Below are positions 15,849 to 24,478 of a stretch of 64,000 nucleotides of DNA, one piece after another (position 1 is the first letter of the stretch; every line of letters starts with the position of its first letter). A program made the translations under genes and the position numbers. The stretch comes from Gemmatimonadota bacterium. Lineage in GTDB: Bacteria; Gemmatimonadota; Gemmatimonadetes; Gemmatimonadales; GWC2-71-9. The DNA is taken from the NCBI GenBank assembly GCA_040388535.1, contig JAZKBR010000002.1, positions 376,630-440,629 on the forward strand. Reading direction: 5' to 3'. The notes beneath the pieces were generated by a model that saw only the letters and a list, made by a program, of their open reading frames with translations, made no database searches and had not been told where the DNA came from.

Positions 15849-18548
15849 ATGCCTGACAGTTCGGGCAAGCTTCCGCCAGGGGCACGATGGTTTCGTCTGC
15901 GACCGAGAGGACGCGCGGCGATCGAGGCGCAGATGCGTGAAGAACTCGACGCGCATCTCGCCCTTGCCACCGAGTATCTGGTGTCGCGTGGCGTCCCGCC
16001 TCAGCAGGCCGAGGACCAGGCGCGGGCACGCTTTCGTGATTTCGAGACCGCACGGCAGAACCTCTACCGCACCGCCAGACAGCGTGAGGCAGAAATGGCA
16101 CGTCACCAGGCCCTCGGGGAAGTCCGCACCGACATTCGATTCACGATCGAAGGAATCGCTCGCGACCTCCGCCTCGCGGCCCGCGGATTTCGTCGCGTGC
16201 CGGCCTTTGCCGCCGCGGCACTCATGACGCTGGCGCTCGGGATTGGTGCCACCACGACGGTGCTCTCACTCGCGTACAACATCTGGCTCAGACCACTGCC
16301 GTACGCCGATCCAGCTCGACTCGTCACGCTGCGGGACGCCTATCGCGGGCAAGGCGTGGGCGGGGTCTCGTCAGCGGAGATCGAGGATTTCCGTACCAAT
16401 CCGTTCCTGGGCGGCGTCGCCGGATTCTCCTACGGTGCGGCCATCACCAAGGTCGCCGGGGAACCGGTACGGCTGGTCTGCTATCGTGTCACCAGCAATC
16501 TCTTCGAAGTGCTTGGCGTCAGACCGATCCTTGGGCGTGGCTTTGTGGCCGAAGAGGGCATCCAGGGTCGGGGCGCGGTCGTAGTGATCAGCCACCGGTT
16601 CTGGAACCAGCGACTCGGAAGCGACCCGGCGGCCGTTGGAAAATCGCTGGAACTCTTCGGTTCGACCTTCACGATCATCGGTGTCATGCCGAAGGAGTTC
16701 CAGATTCCTTCGGGCGTTCGAAGTGACCTGTGGATTCCCAGCGAGAATGTCGGCGTCGCAGCGAATCGCGGCCAGCGATACGCCGGCGCAGTGGCCCGCC
16801 TCAAACCCGCAGCGAGCCTTCAACAGGCGCAGGCGGGAATGGCTCCTATCAATAGTCGCCTGGCGCAGGACTACCCCGACACCCATCGGGAATGGACAAC
16901 CATTCTGACTTCGATCAGCGACGAGACGCTCGGAAGCTACCGCGCAGCGTTCACATTCCTGTTGGGGACCGTCGGCCTGCTGCTCTTGATTGCCTGCGCG
17001 AACATCGCAAGCCTCTTTCTCGCACGAAACAGCGCGCGTCACGGCGAGCTGGCGGTACGGGTGGCCTTGGGGGCGACTCGCGGCCGGCTCACCAGACAAC
17101 TCTTCATTGAGAGTCTTCTGCTTTCCGCTGCTGGTGGTGTGCTGGGAATACTCGCGGCGCGACTCGGCACCCCCTTGCTGGTCAGGATGTTGCCGCCAGG
17201 CACGCCCCGGCTTGACGAGGTCGCTGTCAACTTGCCGGTGCTGGGATTCGCCGTGCTGCTCTCGGGACTCGCCGGGATACTCTGCGCCATCGCTCCAGCC
17301 TGGCACTTGAGCACGAACGCGCCTCACGAGTGGATCAAGGGAATGAGTCGCACCGTCGTGCAAGGCCGGCACGCACTGCAACAGACGCTGGTGATCGCGC
17401 AGGTTGCGCTGTCGCTGATGCTGATGGTGGGCGCCGGATTGATGCTCAAGAGCTTCTTCCACCTGACAGCCCGCGACCACGGATACGATCCACAAGGGTT
17501 GCTGACAATGAGCGTCACCGTTCCATTCGATCGCTACGGGAGCGAGTCGGCACGCGCCCAGGTCTATCAGCAGATCACTGGCCACATCGCCCGACTGCCG
17601 ACGGTAGAATCGGTGGGTGAGGTCAACGGATTCCCGGGGAGCGGGCTCGGTACGCTTGGTTTTGGCTCCGTCGGAACCAAGCCGGGTTCGCCATCCGTAC
17701 AGGTCACCCTGCATGCGAACGGGCCGGACTACTTCCGGACGATGAGGACGCCGCTCATCTCAGGGAGAGCGTTCACCGGGCAGGATCGGGGCGGGACACC
17801 GCACGTCCTCATCGTCAATCAGGCGTTGGCGGCGAAATTGTGGCCCGGCGAAAGTCCCATCGGCAAATCGCTCGTACTCCCGGCAGCGATGATGGCGATG
17901 GCCGGGGGCGACAAGGAAACCGCGTTCGAGGTGGTTGGTGTCGCAGGCGACATGCGACTCCGTGCACTCCAGGCCCCGCCGGAAATCTTCATACCCACGT
18001 CGCAGGCGACCCCGTTCTGGACCAACCTCGTCATTCGAACTCGTGACAATCCGTCAGCGGCCATCGAGGGCATCCGGCATGCCATCACGTCGGTCGAGCC
18101 GGACATGCTCATCGAGAACGTCGTTCCGATGGACGAGATTGTGTCGGGTTCGGTCGCGATGCAGCGTGCTCAGAGCACGATCGTCACTGTCTTCGGCGCC
18201 CTCGCCGCCCTCCTGTCCTCGGTTGGCCTCTACGGGCTGCTCTCGCACCTTGTGAGTCAACGGCTGCGAGAAATAGGAGTGCGGCTGGCACTGGGGGCGC
18301 GCCGCGCCGACGTTTTCAAGTCGGTCGTCTCGCGCGGGATGGTGTTGGCCTCGATCGGGATTGCTGCCGGAAGCGGCGCTGCGTACGCCTTGGTGCGGGC
18401 CATGCGCACGCAGGTCTTCGGACTCGCCACGGTCGAGCCGGGTGTGTTTGTCGGCGCTATCGCCGTATTGCTCGTCGTCTCCCTGGCTGGCTGCTACTTC
18501 CCCGCCTGGCGCGCGACACGAATCGATCCACTCACGGCGCTGCGCTGA
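15849..18548 (+). CDS. ADOP-type ABC transporter permease (second copy)
   Basis: An 899-residue orphan duplicated permease. The N-terminal cytoplasmic region has the ADOP-type MREELDAHLALATEYLVSRG and IRFTIEGIARDLRLAARGFRR, followed by TM1 (ALMTLALGIGATTTVLSLAY). Two MacB-like periplasmic domains alternate with FtsX-type three-helix bundles; the last bundle ends PAWRATRIDPLTALR, the usual FtsX terminus. It is co-transcribed with the PadR gene 6 bp upstream. It shares architecture with the minus-strand permease but the sequences are well diverged, so this is not a recent duplication. Partner ATPase and substrate are unknown. Confidence 0.88.
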   Translation: MPDSSGKLPPGARWFRLRPRGRAAIEAQMREELDAHLALATEYLVSRGVPPQQAEDQARARFRDFETARQNLYRTARQREAEMARHQALGEVRTDIRFTIEGIARDLRLAARGFRRVPAFAAAALMTLALGIGATTTVLSLAYNIWLRPLPYADPARLVTLRDAYRGQGVGGVSSAEIEDFRTNPFLGGVAGFSYGAAITKVAGEPVRLVCYRVTSNLFEVLGVRPILGRGFVAEEGIQGRGAVVVISHRFWNQRLGSDPAAVGKSLELFGSTFTIIGVMPKEFQIPSGVRSDLWIPSENVGVAANRGQRYAGAVARLKPAASLQQAQAGMAPINSRLAQDYPDTHREWTTILTSISDETLGSYRAAFTFLLGTVGLLLLIACANIASLFLARNSARHGELAVRVALGATRGRLTRQLFIESLLLSAAGGVLGILAARLGTPLLVRMLPPGTPRLDEVAVNLPVLGFAVLLSGLAGILCAIAPAWHLSTNAPHEWIKGMSRTVVQGRHALQQTLVIAQVALSLMLMVGAGLMLKSFFHLTARDHGYDPQGLLTMSVTVPFDRYGSESARAQVYQQITGHIARLPTVESVGEVNGFPGSGLGTLGFGSVGTKPGSPSVQVTLHANGPDYFRTMRTPLISGRAFTGQDRGGTPHVLIVNQALAAKLWPGESPIGKSLVLPAAMMAMAGGDKETAFEVVGVAGDMRLRALQAPPEIFIPTSQATPFWTNLVIRTRDNPSAAIEGIRHAITSVEPDMLIENVVPMDEIVSGSVAMQRAQSTIVTVFGALAALLSSVGLYGLLSHLVSQRLREIGVRLALGARRADVFKSVVSRGMVLASIGIAAGSGAAYALVRAMRTQVFGLATVEPGVFVGAIAVLLVVSLAGCYFPAWRATRIDPLTALR

Positions 18549-18566
18549 AGGGGAAGTGTGGGCGCA

Positions 18567-19163
18567 TCAGGGCGTCGGGGTCCCTTCGATCCGCGCCTTG
18601 AGTCGCTTGAGGTCCGACTCATAGATCAGTCGCAGCGCACCCACCATCACCTTGCTGGCGCCCGAAACAATCGCGCCGCCCATCTTGCTGCTGTCCTTGG
18701 TCGCCGTCCCTACCGAATCCATGAATGGCGCCGAGAAAGTGCTGATCAGGACGGTGGAATCGCCCTGTGCCACCAGCGAATCGCGCCGCATCATCAACGT
18801 GCTTTTCACCTTCCCGGTGTCGGGGCGCATCTCGAGCACCAGCAACCGCGGTGCCGAAATTTCCTTGACGACCCAGTCCATGTTCTGGCGGTTGCCACCG
18901 ATCTCGCGACCCGGATCATCGAGCACCAGCGTGTCGCCTGCGACCAGCATCCCCTTGCCGATCGGCCGCGTGACCTTGGCCGACGCGACCCACGCCGACA
19001 TCGAGTCCGGCGTTGCGAGCGACGCGAAGATCCGCTCCGGCGAGCCGGCAATTGTCATGGTGAGGGTATCACCCGCAGCGGTCATCTTCTTGTAGCCGAA
19101 GTACGCCCCGCCGATGACCACGATCGCCAGCACCGCCAGGATGCCCAGGATCCATTTCCACAT
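18567..19163 (-). CDS. membrane-anchored SRPBCC/START-like protein
   Basis: A 198-residue protein with one N-terminal TM helix (WILGILAVLAIVVIGGAYFGY). The single following domain reads like the SRPBCC ligand-binding fold: TMTIAGSPERIFASLATPDSMSAWV at its start, matrix-like strands, and a long C-terminal helix (VMVGALRLIYESDLKRLKARI). The ligand is unknown. Its ATG lies 3 bp after the ferritin stop, so it is co-transcribed with ferritin. Confidence 0.68.
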   Translation of the reverse strand: MWKWILGILAVLAIVVIGGAYFGYKKMTAAGDTLTMTIAGSPERIFASLATPDSMSAWVASAKVTRPIGKGMLVAGDTLVLDDPGREIGGNRQNMDWVVKEISAPRLLVLEMRPDTGKVKSTLMMRRDSLVAQGDSTVLISTFSAPFMDSVGTATKDSSKMGGAIVSGASKVMVGALRLIYESDLKRLKARIEGTPTP

Positions 19164-19166
19164 GAC

Positions 19167-19679
19167 TTACTCTCCGCCTCTGGTGGGGGCCGCAGTGCGC
19201 GCGCCGAACATCTGATCGAGCATCAGCAAGGCCGATGGGTCCTTGCCAGCCATCTTGAGCTGTTCGATGGCGGTCTGGGCACTCTTCTCTTCCTCGACCT
19301 GCTCGTTGATGAACCACTGCAGCATCACCTGTGAGGCGTAATCATTTTCCTTGTTCGCGAGCGAGTAGAGCGCATTGATTGCCTTGGTCACTTTCTGCTC
19401 GTGACCGAGGGCCGCCTCGAAGACCGAAATCGGCGTGGCATAATTGAGCTTGGGCTGCGCAATCGAGGCCAGCTCGACCGCGCCACCCCGGTCGATCATA
19501 TGGTCAAAGAGCTTCATCGCGTGGACCCGCTCTTCCTCGCTCTGGAGCCGCATCCAGTTCGCCATCCCCGGAAGGGCAGCGGACTCGAAATGGGCGGCCA
19601 TCGCCAGGTAGGAATAGAAGGAGGCCATCTCAAGGTTGATCTGGGCGTTGAGGGCGTCCTGGACCTTCGTGGAGAGCAT
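19167..19679 (-). CDS. ftnA: non-haem ferritin
   Basis: A 170-residue ferritin that oxidises and stores iron in the cytoplasm. It has the four-helix pattern of bacterial ferritins: LSTKVQDALNAQINLEMASFYSYLAMA, the ferroxidase-site EEERVHAMKLFDHM, and a later EQKVTKAINALYSLA and WFINEQVEEEKSA. Length is normal. The ATG at 19679 is preferred over an upstream TTG because it starts exactly at the conserved N-terminus. It is followed immediately by the SRPBCC gene. Confidence 0.92.
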   Translation of the reverse strand: MLSTKVQDALNAQINLEMASFYSYLAMAAHFESAALPGMANWMRLQSEEERVHAMKLFDHMIDRGGAVELASIAQPKLNYATPISVFEAALGHEQKVTKAINALYSLANKENDYASQVMLQWFINEQVEEEKSAQTAIEQLKMAGKDPSALLMLDQMFGARTAAPTRGGE

Positions 19680-19789
19680 CGGGGAATCATCCGGTTTGAG
19701 GTGCAACTTGAATCTACCTTATCCGGAAGCCCGTCCAGTCTCCCCCAGGCTGCGACCCTATGCGGGGGTACCGCATCCTAGTATGTGCC

Positions 19790-20344
19790 ATGACTAGAGC
19801 GCTGACGATGGACATCATGTCCCTGCCGAATGCCGAAGCCGTGGTCGCCCGCGCCAAGCTGGGCGACCCCGTAGCCCTCGAGGCGCTGTACACCGCCTAC
19901 AGCACGCCGGCTTACAATCTGGCCCGGCGAATCTGCCGGACCACGGAAGACGCCGAAGATGTGCTGCAAGAGACCTTCTTCGAGGTGTGTCGTAGTATTC
20001 GCAACTACCGTGGCGATGGCTCCATCTGGGGCTGGATTCGGACGGTGACCTCCAGCAAGGCGCTCATGCGCCTCCGCCGCAACAAGTACCGCGATACCGA
20101 CGACCTGACCGATGAACTGGCACCCTCGAGGGCCGGTTCGCACGCGCTCCGGATGGACCTCGAGAGTGCCCTCGCGCGGCTCTCCGAGACCGCCCGCGCC
20201 GTGGTCTGGTTGCATGACGTCGAGGGGTACACCCACGAAGAGATCGCTTCCCAGATGGGAAAGACCGTCTCCTTCTCGAAGTCGCAGCTGGCCCGGGCGC
20301 ACCAGCGCCTCCGCCTCTGGCTCGGCGAGGAGGCCTTCGCATGA
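19790..20344 (+). CDS. ECF-type RNA polymerase sigma factor
   Basis: A sigma-70 group 4 factor of about 184 residues. Region 2 shows ALYTAYSTPAYNLARRICRTTEDAEDVLQETF and FEVCRSIRNYRGDGSIWGWI; region 4 shows ALARLSETARAVVWLHDVEGYTHEEIASQMGKTVSFSKSQLARAHQRL. ATGs at 19790, 19808 and 19817 are all possible starts, none with a convincing SD. Its stop overlaps the ATG of the anti-sigma gene, so the two are coupled. Target promoters are unknown; the PDZ gene downstream is a likely one. Confidence 0.88.
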   Translation: MTRALTMDIMSLPNAEAVVARAKLGDPVALEALYTAYSTPAYNLARRICRTTEDAEDVLQETFFEVCRSIRNYRGDGSIWGWIRTVTSSKALMRLRRNKYRDTDDLTDELAPSRAGSHALRMDLESALARLSETARAVVWLHDVEGYTHEEIASQMGKTVSFSKSQLARAHQRLRLWLGEEAFA

Positions 20345-20952
20345 GCAGCGCACATCTCTCGATGGAGCAATTGGTCGCCGTCCGTGATGGCGACCGCAGC
20401 GAGCCGTCGTACGCCGAAGGGCACCAGCACGTCGCCGCCTGCGTCCAGTGCACCGCCGAACTCGAGCGGTTGCATCAGCGCACCGCGCGGCTGCGGGCAC
20501 TTCCCACGCTCTCGCCGGCGCAGAACCAGTACCCCGCGATCCGCACCCGAGTGATCTGGGATCGCAAACAGTCACGTCTCCGTCGGGTCGCGGGGATCGC
20601 GCTCGCGGCCGCGGCAATGCTGGTGGTCACGGTCATCGGCCGCGATCTCCTCACCCCGACCCGGCTCGATGCGGAGCAGCAGATCGCGAGTGCGATGACC
20701 TCGTCGCAGCAGCTCGAGCGCGCCCTCGTTCGCATCAACCCCGATGAACGGGTGATCGACGGTCGCACGGCCGAGCTGGTGATTCAACTCGAAGACCGGA
20801 TCGCCGATCTCGACGACCAACTCGCTCAGGCCGCCACCTTGCAGCGCGAAGCGCGCTTGCGGCGGATGGTGGCACTCTGGCAGGAACGAGTCGGCCTCAT
20901 GAACGCCCTGGTGGACGTCCACGTCACCAAGGCCAGCAACGTGGACCTCTAA
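20341..20952 (+). CDS. zinc-type anti-sigma factor, single TM
   Basis: A 203-residue membrane protein. The cytoplasmic N-terminus holds a ZAS-type zinc motif: His30, Cys34 and Cys37 in GHQHVAACVQC. One TM helix follows (about 82-98, VAGIALAAAAMLVVTVIG). The periplasmic part is a charged helical segment (QLEDRIADLDDQLAQAATLQREARLRR) likely to form a coiled coil. It overlaps the sigma gene by 4 bp, as expected for a co-expressed antagonist. Confidence 0.82.
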   Translation: MSSAHLSMEQLVAVRDGDRSEPSYAEGHQHVAACVQCTAELERLHQRTARLRALPTLSPAQNQYPAIRTRVIWDRKQSRLRRVAGIALAAAAMLVVTVIGRDLLTPTRLDAEQQIASAMTSSQQLERALVRINPDERVIDGRTAELVIQLEDRIADLDDQLAQAATLQREARLRRMVALWQERVGLMNALVDVHVTKASNVDL

Positions 20953-20982
20953 CTGGTCCATCTCTCGATTGGAGTGTGTCGT

Positions 20983-22263
20983 ATGCGTGTGATTGGAATA
21001 CTCGGGCTCGCGCTCTCCCTCGCCGTGCCGGCGATGGCGCAGGATACATCGATTGTGATTCGCGGCTCGAGTCGGGATGGTGCCGGATCGGCTGACACGA
21101 CCATCACGATCCATCGACGTGGCCAGCCCGATCAGGTGGTCCGCGTCACCGGTAAGCTCAGCACGGAGCTGCGCGCCAACCTCGAGCGGCAGGTCGATGA
21201 GTCGCGCCGTGCCATGGCCAACGTTCGTGAGTCGAGCCGGATGGTGGAAGGACAGCAGCTCGAAGCCCGCCGCGCGCTCGGCGCGATGCGCGAGAGCAAT
21301 CGCGTGCTGGAATCCCGGCAGCTCGACCTCGCCCGCCGACAGGCCGAAGCCGCCGGCGAGATGGGAAGCGTGATGCTGGCCCGCCCCTCGCGCGACCTCG
21401 CCGGCCGTACCATGCAGGTCTTCGCAGCCAAGCCGCGCATCGGCATCACGGTCGACATCCGCGCCCGCGACTCCGACAAGTACGGGGCTTACGTGAGCGC
21501 CGTGACCCCTGGTGGCCCGGCCGCCAAGGCGGGGATTCGCGCGGGCGACGTCATCACCCGGCTGGCCGGGAAGTCGCTGACCACCAATGACGACACCCCG
21601 CGTGAGGAAGGCTCCTCCGCCCCCGGGCTCCGCCTGCTGCAGGTCGCTTCGAAGCTCGAGGCAGGCAAGAGTGTCGACCTCGAATACCGCCGTGGCAACG
21701 ACACCCGGAAGACCTCGATTCTTCCGGCCGACGATGACGGCTGGGTCTATGCCATCGATGGCGTTCCCAGCGCCGGGACGATCATGGCACGCCCGGGCGT
21801 GCCATCGGGCGGCACCTTCGGGTTCATGCAGGGGGCCCCGTCGACCGGTCGCAACACGATGGTTCCACGCTCGGGTGGAGGTGCCGGCGCAGGCGCAGTC
21901 GCGACTCCAGGCGAGCCATTCGAGGCGCGCTTCTTCGAAAACTTCGCCCGCGGTGCCGGTGGCAATCGGGTAGCTATGATCTCCAACTTCGGTGGCCCCC
22001 TCGCCGACCTCGAGCTCGCCCCGATCAACGAGAAGCTCGGCAGCTATTTCGGTGTCACCGAGGGGGTCCTGGTGATTGATGTGCCGGCCAAGGACAACCT
22101 CGGACTCACCCCGGGCGATGTCATTACCTCGATTGATGGCCGCAAGGTTGGCACCCCGTCGCAGCTCTTCCGGGTCCTCGGCACCTACGACCGCGGCGAG
22201 GAGTTCAAGATTCAGGTCACCCGCCAGCGCCGCACCGAGACCATCGTCTCCAAGGCTCCGTAG
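20983..22263 (+). CDS. secreted protein with two PDZ domains and coiled-coil linker
   Basis: A 426-residue exported protein with signal peptide MRVIGILGLALSLAVPAMAQ. Residues about 45-115 form a charged, repetitive helix (three ESR/ESN-type repeats). A first PDZ domain follows (IGITVDIRARDSDKYGAYV, GGPAAKAGIRAGDVITRLAG), then a Gly/Pro-rich stretch and a second PDZ domain at the end (YFGVTEGVLVIDVPAKDNLGLTPGDVITSIDG). No protease domain is present, so it is not a DegP/DegS enzyme. It is the third gene of the sigma/anti-sigma operon, 30 bp behind the anti-sigma stop, with SD GGAG. It may sense or present envelope substrates. Confidence 0.8.
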   Translation: MRVIGILGLALSLAVPAMAQDTSIVIRGSSRDGAGSADTTITIHRRGQPDQVVRVTGKLSTELRANLERQVDESRRAMANVRESSRMVEGQQLEARRALGAMRESNRVLESRQLDLARRQAEAAGEMGSVMLARPSRDLAGRTMQVFAAKPRIGITVDIRARDSDKYGAYVSAVTPGGPAAKAGIRAGDVITRLAGKSLTTNDDTPREEGSSAPGLRLLQVASKLEAGKSVDLEYRRGNDTRKTSILPADDDGWVYAIDGVPSAGTIMARPGVPSGGTFGFMQGAPSTGRNTMVPRSGGGAGAGAVATPGEPFEARFFENFARGAGGNRVAMISNFGGPLADLELAPINEKLGSYFGVTEGVLVIDVPAKDNLGLTPGDVITSIDGRKVGTPSQLFRVLGTYDRGEEFKIQVTRQRRTETIVSKAP

Positions 22264-22331
22264 GCGTCGCGCTCGAGCGTCGAGAGTAGGCGTCGTGTTT
22301 ACGCGACGCTCGATGGCGACGCCCGAATAAA

Positions 22332-22363
22332 CGAAGCCCCGCGGCCTCTCCCGCGGGGCTTCG
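22332..22363 (+). terminator. strong hairpin after the sigma/anti-sigma/PDZ operon
   Basis: CGAAGCCCCGCGG (22332-22344) pairs perfectly with CCGCGGGGCTTCG (22351-22363) around CCTCTC. Only a short mixed pyrimidine run follows, so it may act as a terminator or 3'-end stabiliser. Confidence 0.65.
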
Positions 22364-22382
22364 TCGTCTCAGGTCCACCCAA

Positions 22383-22398
22383 TGATCGCTTGCGATCA
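22383..22398. promoter_or_regulatory. palindrome upstream of the TetR gene, candidate operator
   Basis: TGATCGCTTGCGATCA has 7-bp perfect arms around TT and ends 26 bp before the TetR-family ATG. TetR repressors commonly bind such 15-20 bp palindromes in their own promoters. Confidence 0.5.
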
Positions 22399-22424
22399 GA
22401 GTAAGCGAATCCTACCTTAATTAC

Positions 22425-23168
22425 ATGCCCAAGTTCCTGCGCCGCCCTGAATCACGCCCCGACGAGCTCCTCATCGCGGCCCTCGCCCGGTTTACCGAGG
22501 TGGGGTACACCGACGCACGAGTCGAAGATGTCGCGGCGATGGCCGGCGTGACCGTCGGCACAGTGTACCGCTACTTCCCTGGTAAAGAGGCGCTCTTCCA
22601 GGCGCTCATCGAGCGCTACCTTGACGCCGGCTGGAGCCGGGGGAAAGAGATCACCGAGGCGTACGGCACCACGACCCCGCGCGAAGTGCTGACCCTGCTG
22701 CTCAATCGTCTCGCCGCGTCGCTGCAGGAGCCGGCCGCTCGAGATGTCCTCCTGCTCGTAGTCAGGGAGGCGGCGAGATTTCAGGCTGCCGTCGAAGCGT
22801 ATGTGGAGCAACTACTCAAGAAAGGATGCATCGCTGTCGAACGCGCCCTGCGGCACGGAATCGATCGCGGCGAGTTCCCGCTACTGCCAGTCGAGCTGAC
22901 CGCTCGAGCCCTCGTCGCCGGCGTCCTCCAACAGGTCATCTGGGAGGCCACCTTCGCCGAGCGGATGGGTGCCCCGCGCGATCCGATGGCCCAGACCGAA
23001 CTCGCGATCGCCATGATGATCCGCGGCCTTCCGAACCCCGACAGCAATCCCCGGCCAACTCTCCCAACCATGCGCGCGGCAACCGCACCAGCCCCTGGGC
23101 ACACCGGGGAGATCCCCATTCCAGGCAAGGTGCGCATCGTGACGCTTCGCCCGCCCTCAGCCGACTAG
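22425..23168 (+). CDS. TetR family transcriptional regulator
   Basis: A 247-residue TetR protein. The N-terminal HTH is clear: LLIAALARFTEVGYTDARVEDVAAMAGVTVGTVYRYFPGKEALFQALIERY. The C-terminal ligand domain is helical and ends in a long Pro-rich tail of about 45 residues (NPRPTLPTMRAATAPAPGHTGEIPIPGK), longer than usual. The candidate operator at 22383-22398 suggests autorepression. The DUF983 gene starts 8 bp downstream, so both are probably one transcript. The ligand is unknown. Confidence 0.87.
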   Translation: MPKFLRRPESRPDELLIAALARFTEVGYTDARVEDVAAMAGVTVGTVYRYFPGKEALFQALIERYLDAGWSRGKEITEAYGTTTPREVLTLLLNRLAASLQEPAARDVLLLVVREAARFQAAVEAYVEQLLKKGCIAVERALRHGIDRGEFPLLPVELTARALVAGVLQQVIWEATFAERMGAPRDPMAQTELAIAMMIRGLPNPDSNPRPTLPTMRAATAPAPGHTGEIPIPGKVRIVTLRPPSAD

Positions 23169-23176
23169 CTTTGACG

Positions 23177-23569
23177 ATGGCCAATCGCGGATCACTACTC
23201 GCCCGGGCAATCACTCTTCGCTGCCCCCACTGCGGCGGACGGGGGCTCTTTCGTCACTGGTTCGCGATGAAGGACGCCTGCCCCACCTGTGGCCTCTCCC
23301 TCACCATCAGCAACTCGGTCGGGGCCAACCTCCTCAACCTCGTGACCGCCGAGTTTGTGTTGTTGATCACCCTGGCAGTGATCCTCGTCCGCACCTGGCC
23401 CGATCCACCCTGGAATCTCCTTCAGTATGGCGCCCCACTCCTGATGGTCGTCGCGCCACTGACGCTCTATCCGATCTCGAAGATCGTCTTCGTCGCCTTC
23501 GACTTGTCGCTCCATCCCGCGGCCACACCCGACATCCGGGTGCATGGCATCGGTGACCCACCGGCCTGA
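23177..23569 (+). CDS. DUF983 family membrane protein
   Basis: A 130-residue protein with an N-terminal zinc ribbon (LRCPHCGGRGLFRHWFAMKDACPTCGLS, two CxxC pairs) followed by two TM helices (EFVLLITLAVILVRTW and YGAPLLMVVAPLTLYPISKIVFVAFDL). This is the standard DUF983 layout; function in the family is unknown. The ATG at 23177 lies 8 bp after the TetR stop, although the frame is open far upstream. Its stop overlaps the GTG of the next gene. Confidence 0.85.
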   Translation: MANRGSLLARAITLRCPHCGGRGLFRHWFAMKDACPTCGLSLTISNSVGANLLNLVTAEFVLLITLAVILVRTWPDPPWNLLQYGAPLLMVVAPLTLYPISKIVFVAFDLSLHPAATPDIRVHGIGDPPA

Positions 23570-24466
23570 GTGGCTCGCTGGCAAAAGCCACCCCGTCGAA
23601 AGCGACGTGCGCAATGGTGGCCTCGGCTCTTCGCTGTCATCATTGTAACTGCTTGTTGTTACGCATTTTACCAGTGGTGGTTGCATAGACTACCACCTGA
23701 TACTTCAGGCCCTGGTGCTCCGCGGTCGGACAAGCCAGTAGTTTCTGGTAAGACTACGCCTGAATTCTATGGTACCACATCCTCCCTCATCCCGATTGGC
23801 GACAACCTTTCCGCGAGACTGGTCGACAAGCCTGACTCGGCCGCCCCGCTCATCCTGATCATTGCCGGGCCCGGCGACGAACCAGCGAGCTGGGCTGGCG
23901 TGCAGTCGACCCTCGAACAGTTCGGCGTCGGGAGCCTGGTCGTCTCGGCCACGGCAGGGGAGGCACCGGTTCATCGTGCCGCCGAGTTTGTCGTCGGGGC
24001 GGCGAAGCGCAGGTCGCAACCCGTGGGCTTCCTCGCCGCCGGGGGAGCCATCGATGTGGCGCTTGGCCTCGGGGCCGAGTCGCCGCTCGCCGACCGGCCG
24101 CTGGCGCTGCTCTCGCCACCACTCCCTAGACGCGCGGCGCTCGACGGGCTCCTGACTCGCGCCCCTGCCTGGCTCCGTCACGGCCTCAGCTCGAGCAACG
24201 ACAGCCGGCTCTCGGATTGGCGCGGAAAGGTGCTGGTCGTCCGCGCGAAGGAGGAGCGGCGCTTCGACGCAGTGGCCGCGAATGCCCTCGCGGCGGGGTC
24301 TCGTCGCGCCACCGCACTGGTGGTTCCGGGGAATGGCTTCGAGCACGCCCCGCTCCATCCCGATCAGGAGAGCTGGCGCGCCATCGCAGACTTCTTTCGC
24401 GGGGTTGTTCGCAAGCAACAGGAAATCATCGTCCCGCAGGACACGACCGCGCCACCACCACCGTAG
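23570..24466 (+). CDS. membrane-anchored protein with degenerate alpha/beta-hydrolase-like domain
   Basis: A 298-residue protein. A basic N-terminus (RWQKPPRRKRRAQWWPR) precedes one TM helix (LFAVIIVTACCYAFYQWWL), giving a cytoplasm-in topology. The rest has alternating strand/helix blocks (LILIIAGPGDEPASWAG, GVGSLVVSA, GFLAAGGAIDVAL, GKVLVVRAKEE, ATALVVPGNGFEHAP) that resemble an alpha/beta-hydrolase, but the nucleophile elbow reads GFLAAGGA without a Ser. It is therefore probably not an active hydrolase. Its GTG start sits next to the DUF983 stop. Codons in 23636-23790 are strikingly AT-rich compared with the rest. Confidence 0.6.
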   Translation: MARWQKPPRRKRRAQWWPRLFAVIIVTACCYAFYQWWLHRLPPDTSGPGAPRSDKPVVSGKTTPEFYGTTSSLIPIGDNLSARLVDKPDSAAPLILIIAGPGDEPASWAGVQSTLEQFGVGSLVVSATAGEAPVHRAAEFVVGAAKRRSQPVGFLAAGGAIDVALGLGAESPLADRPLALLSPPLPRRAALDGLLTRAPAWLRHGLSSSNDSRLSDWRGKVLVVRAKEERRFDAVAANALAAGSRRATALVVPGNGFEHAPLHPDQESWRAIADFFRGVVRKQQEIIVPQDTTAPPPP

Positions 24467-24478
24467 TGGACGCGGGCT

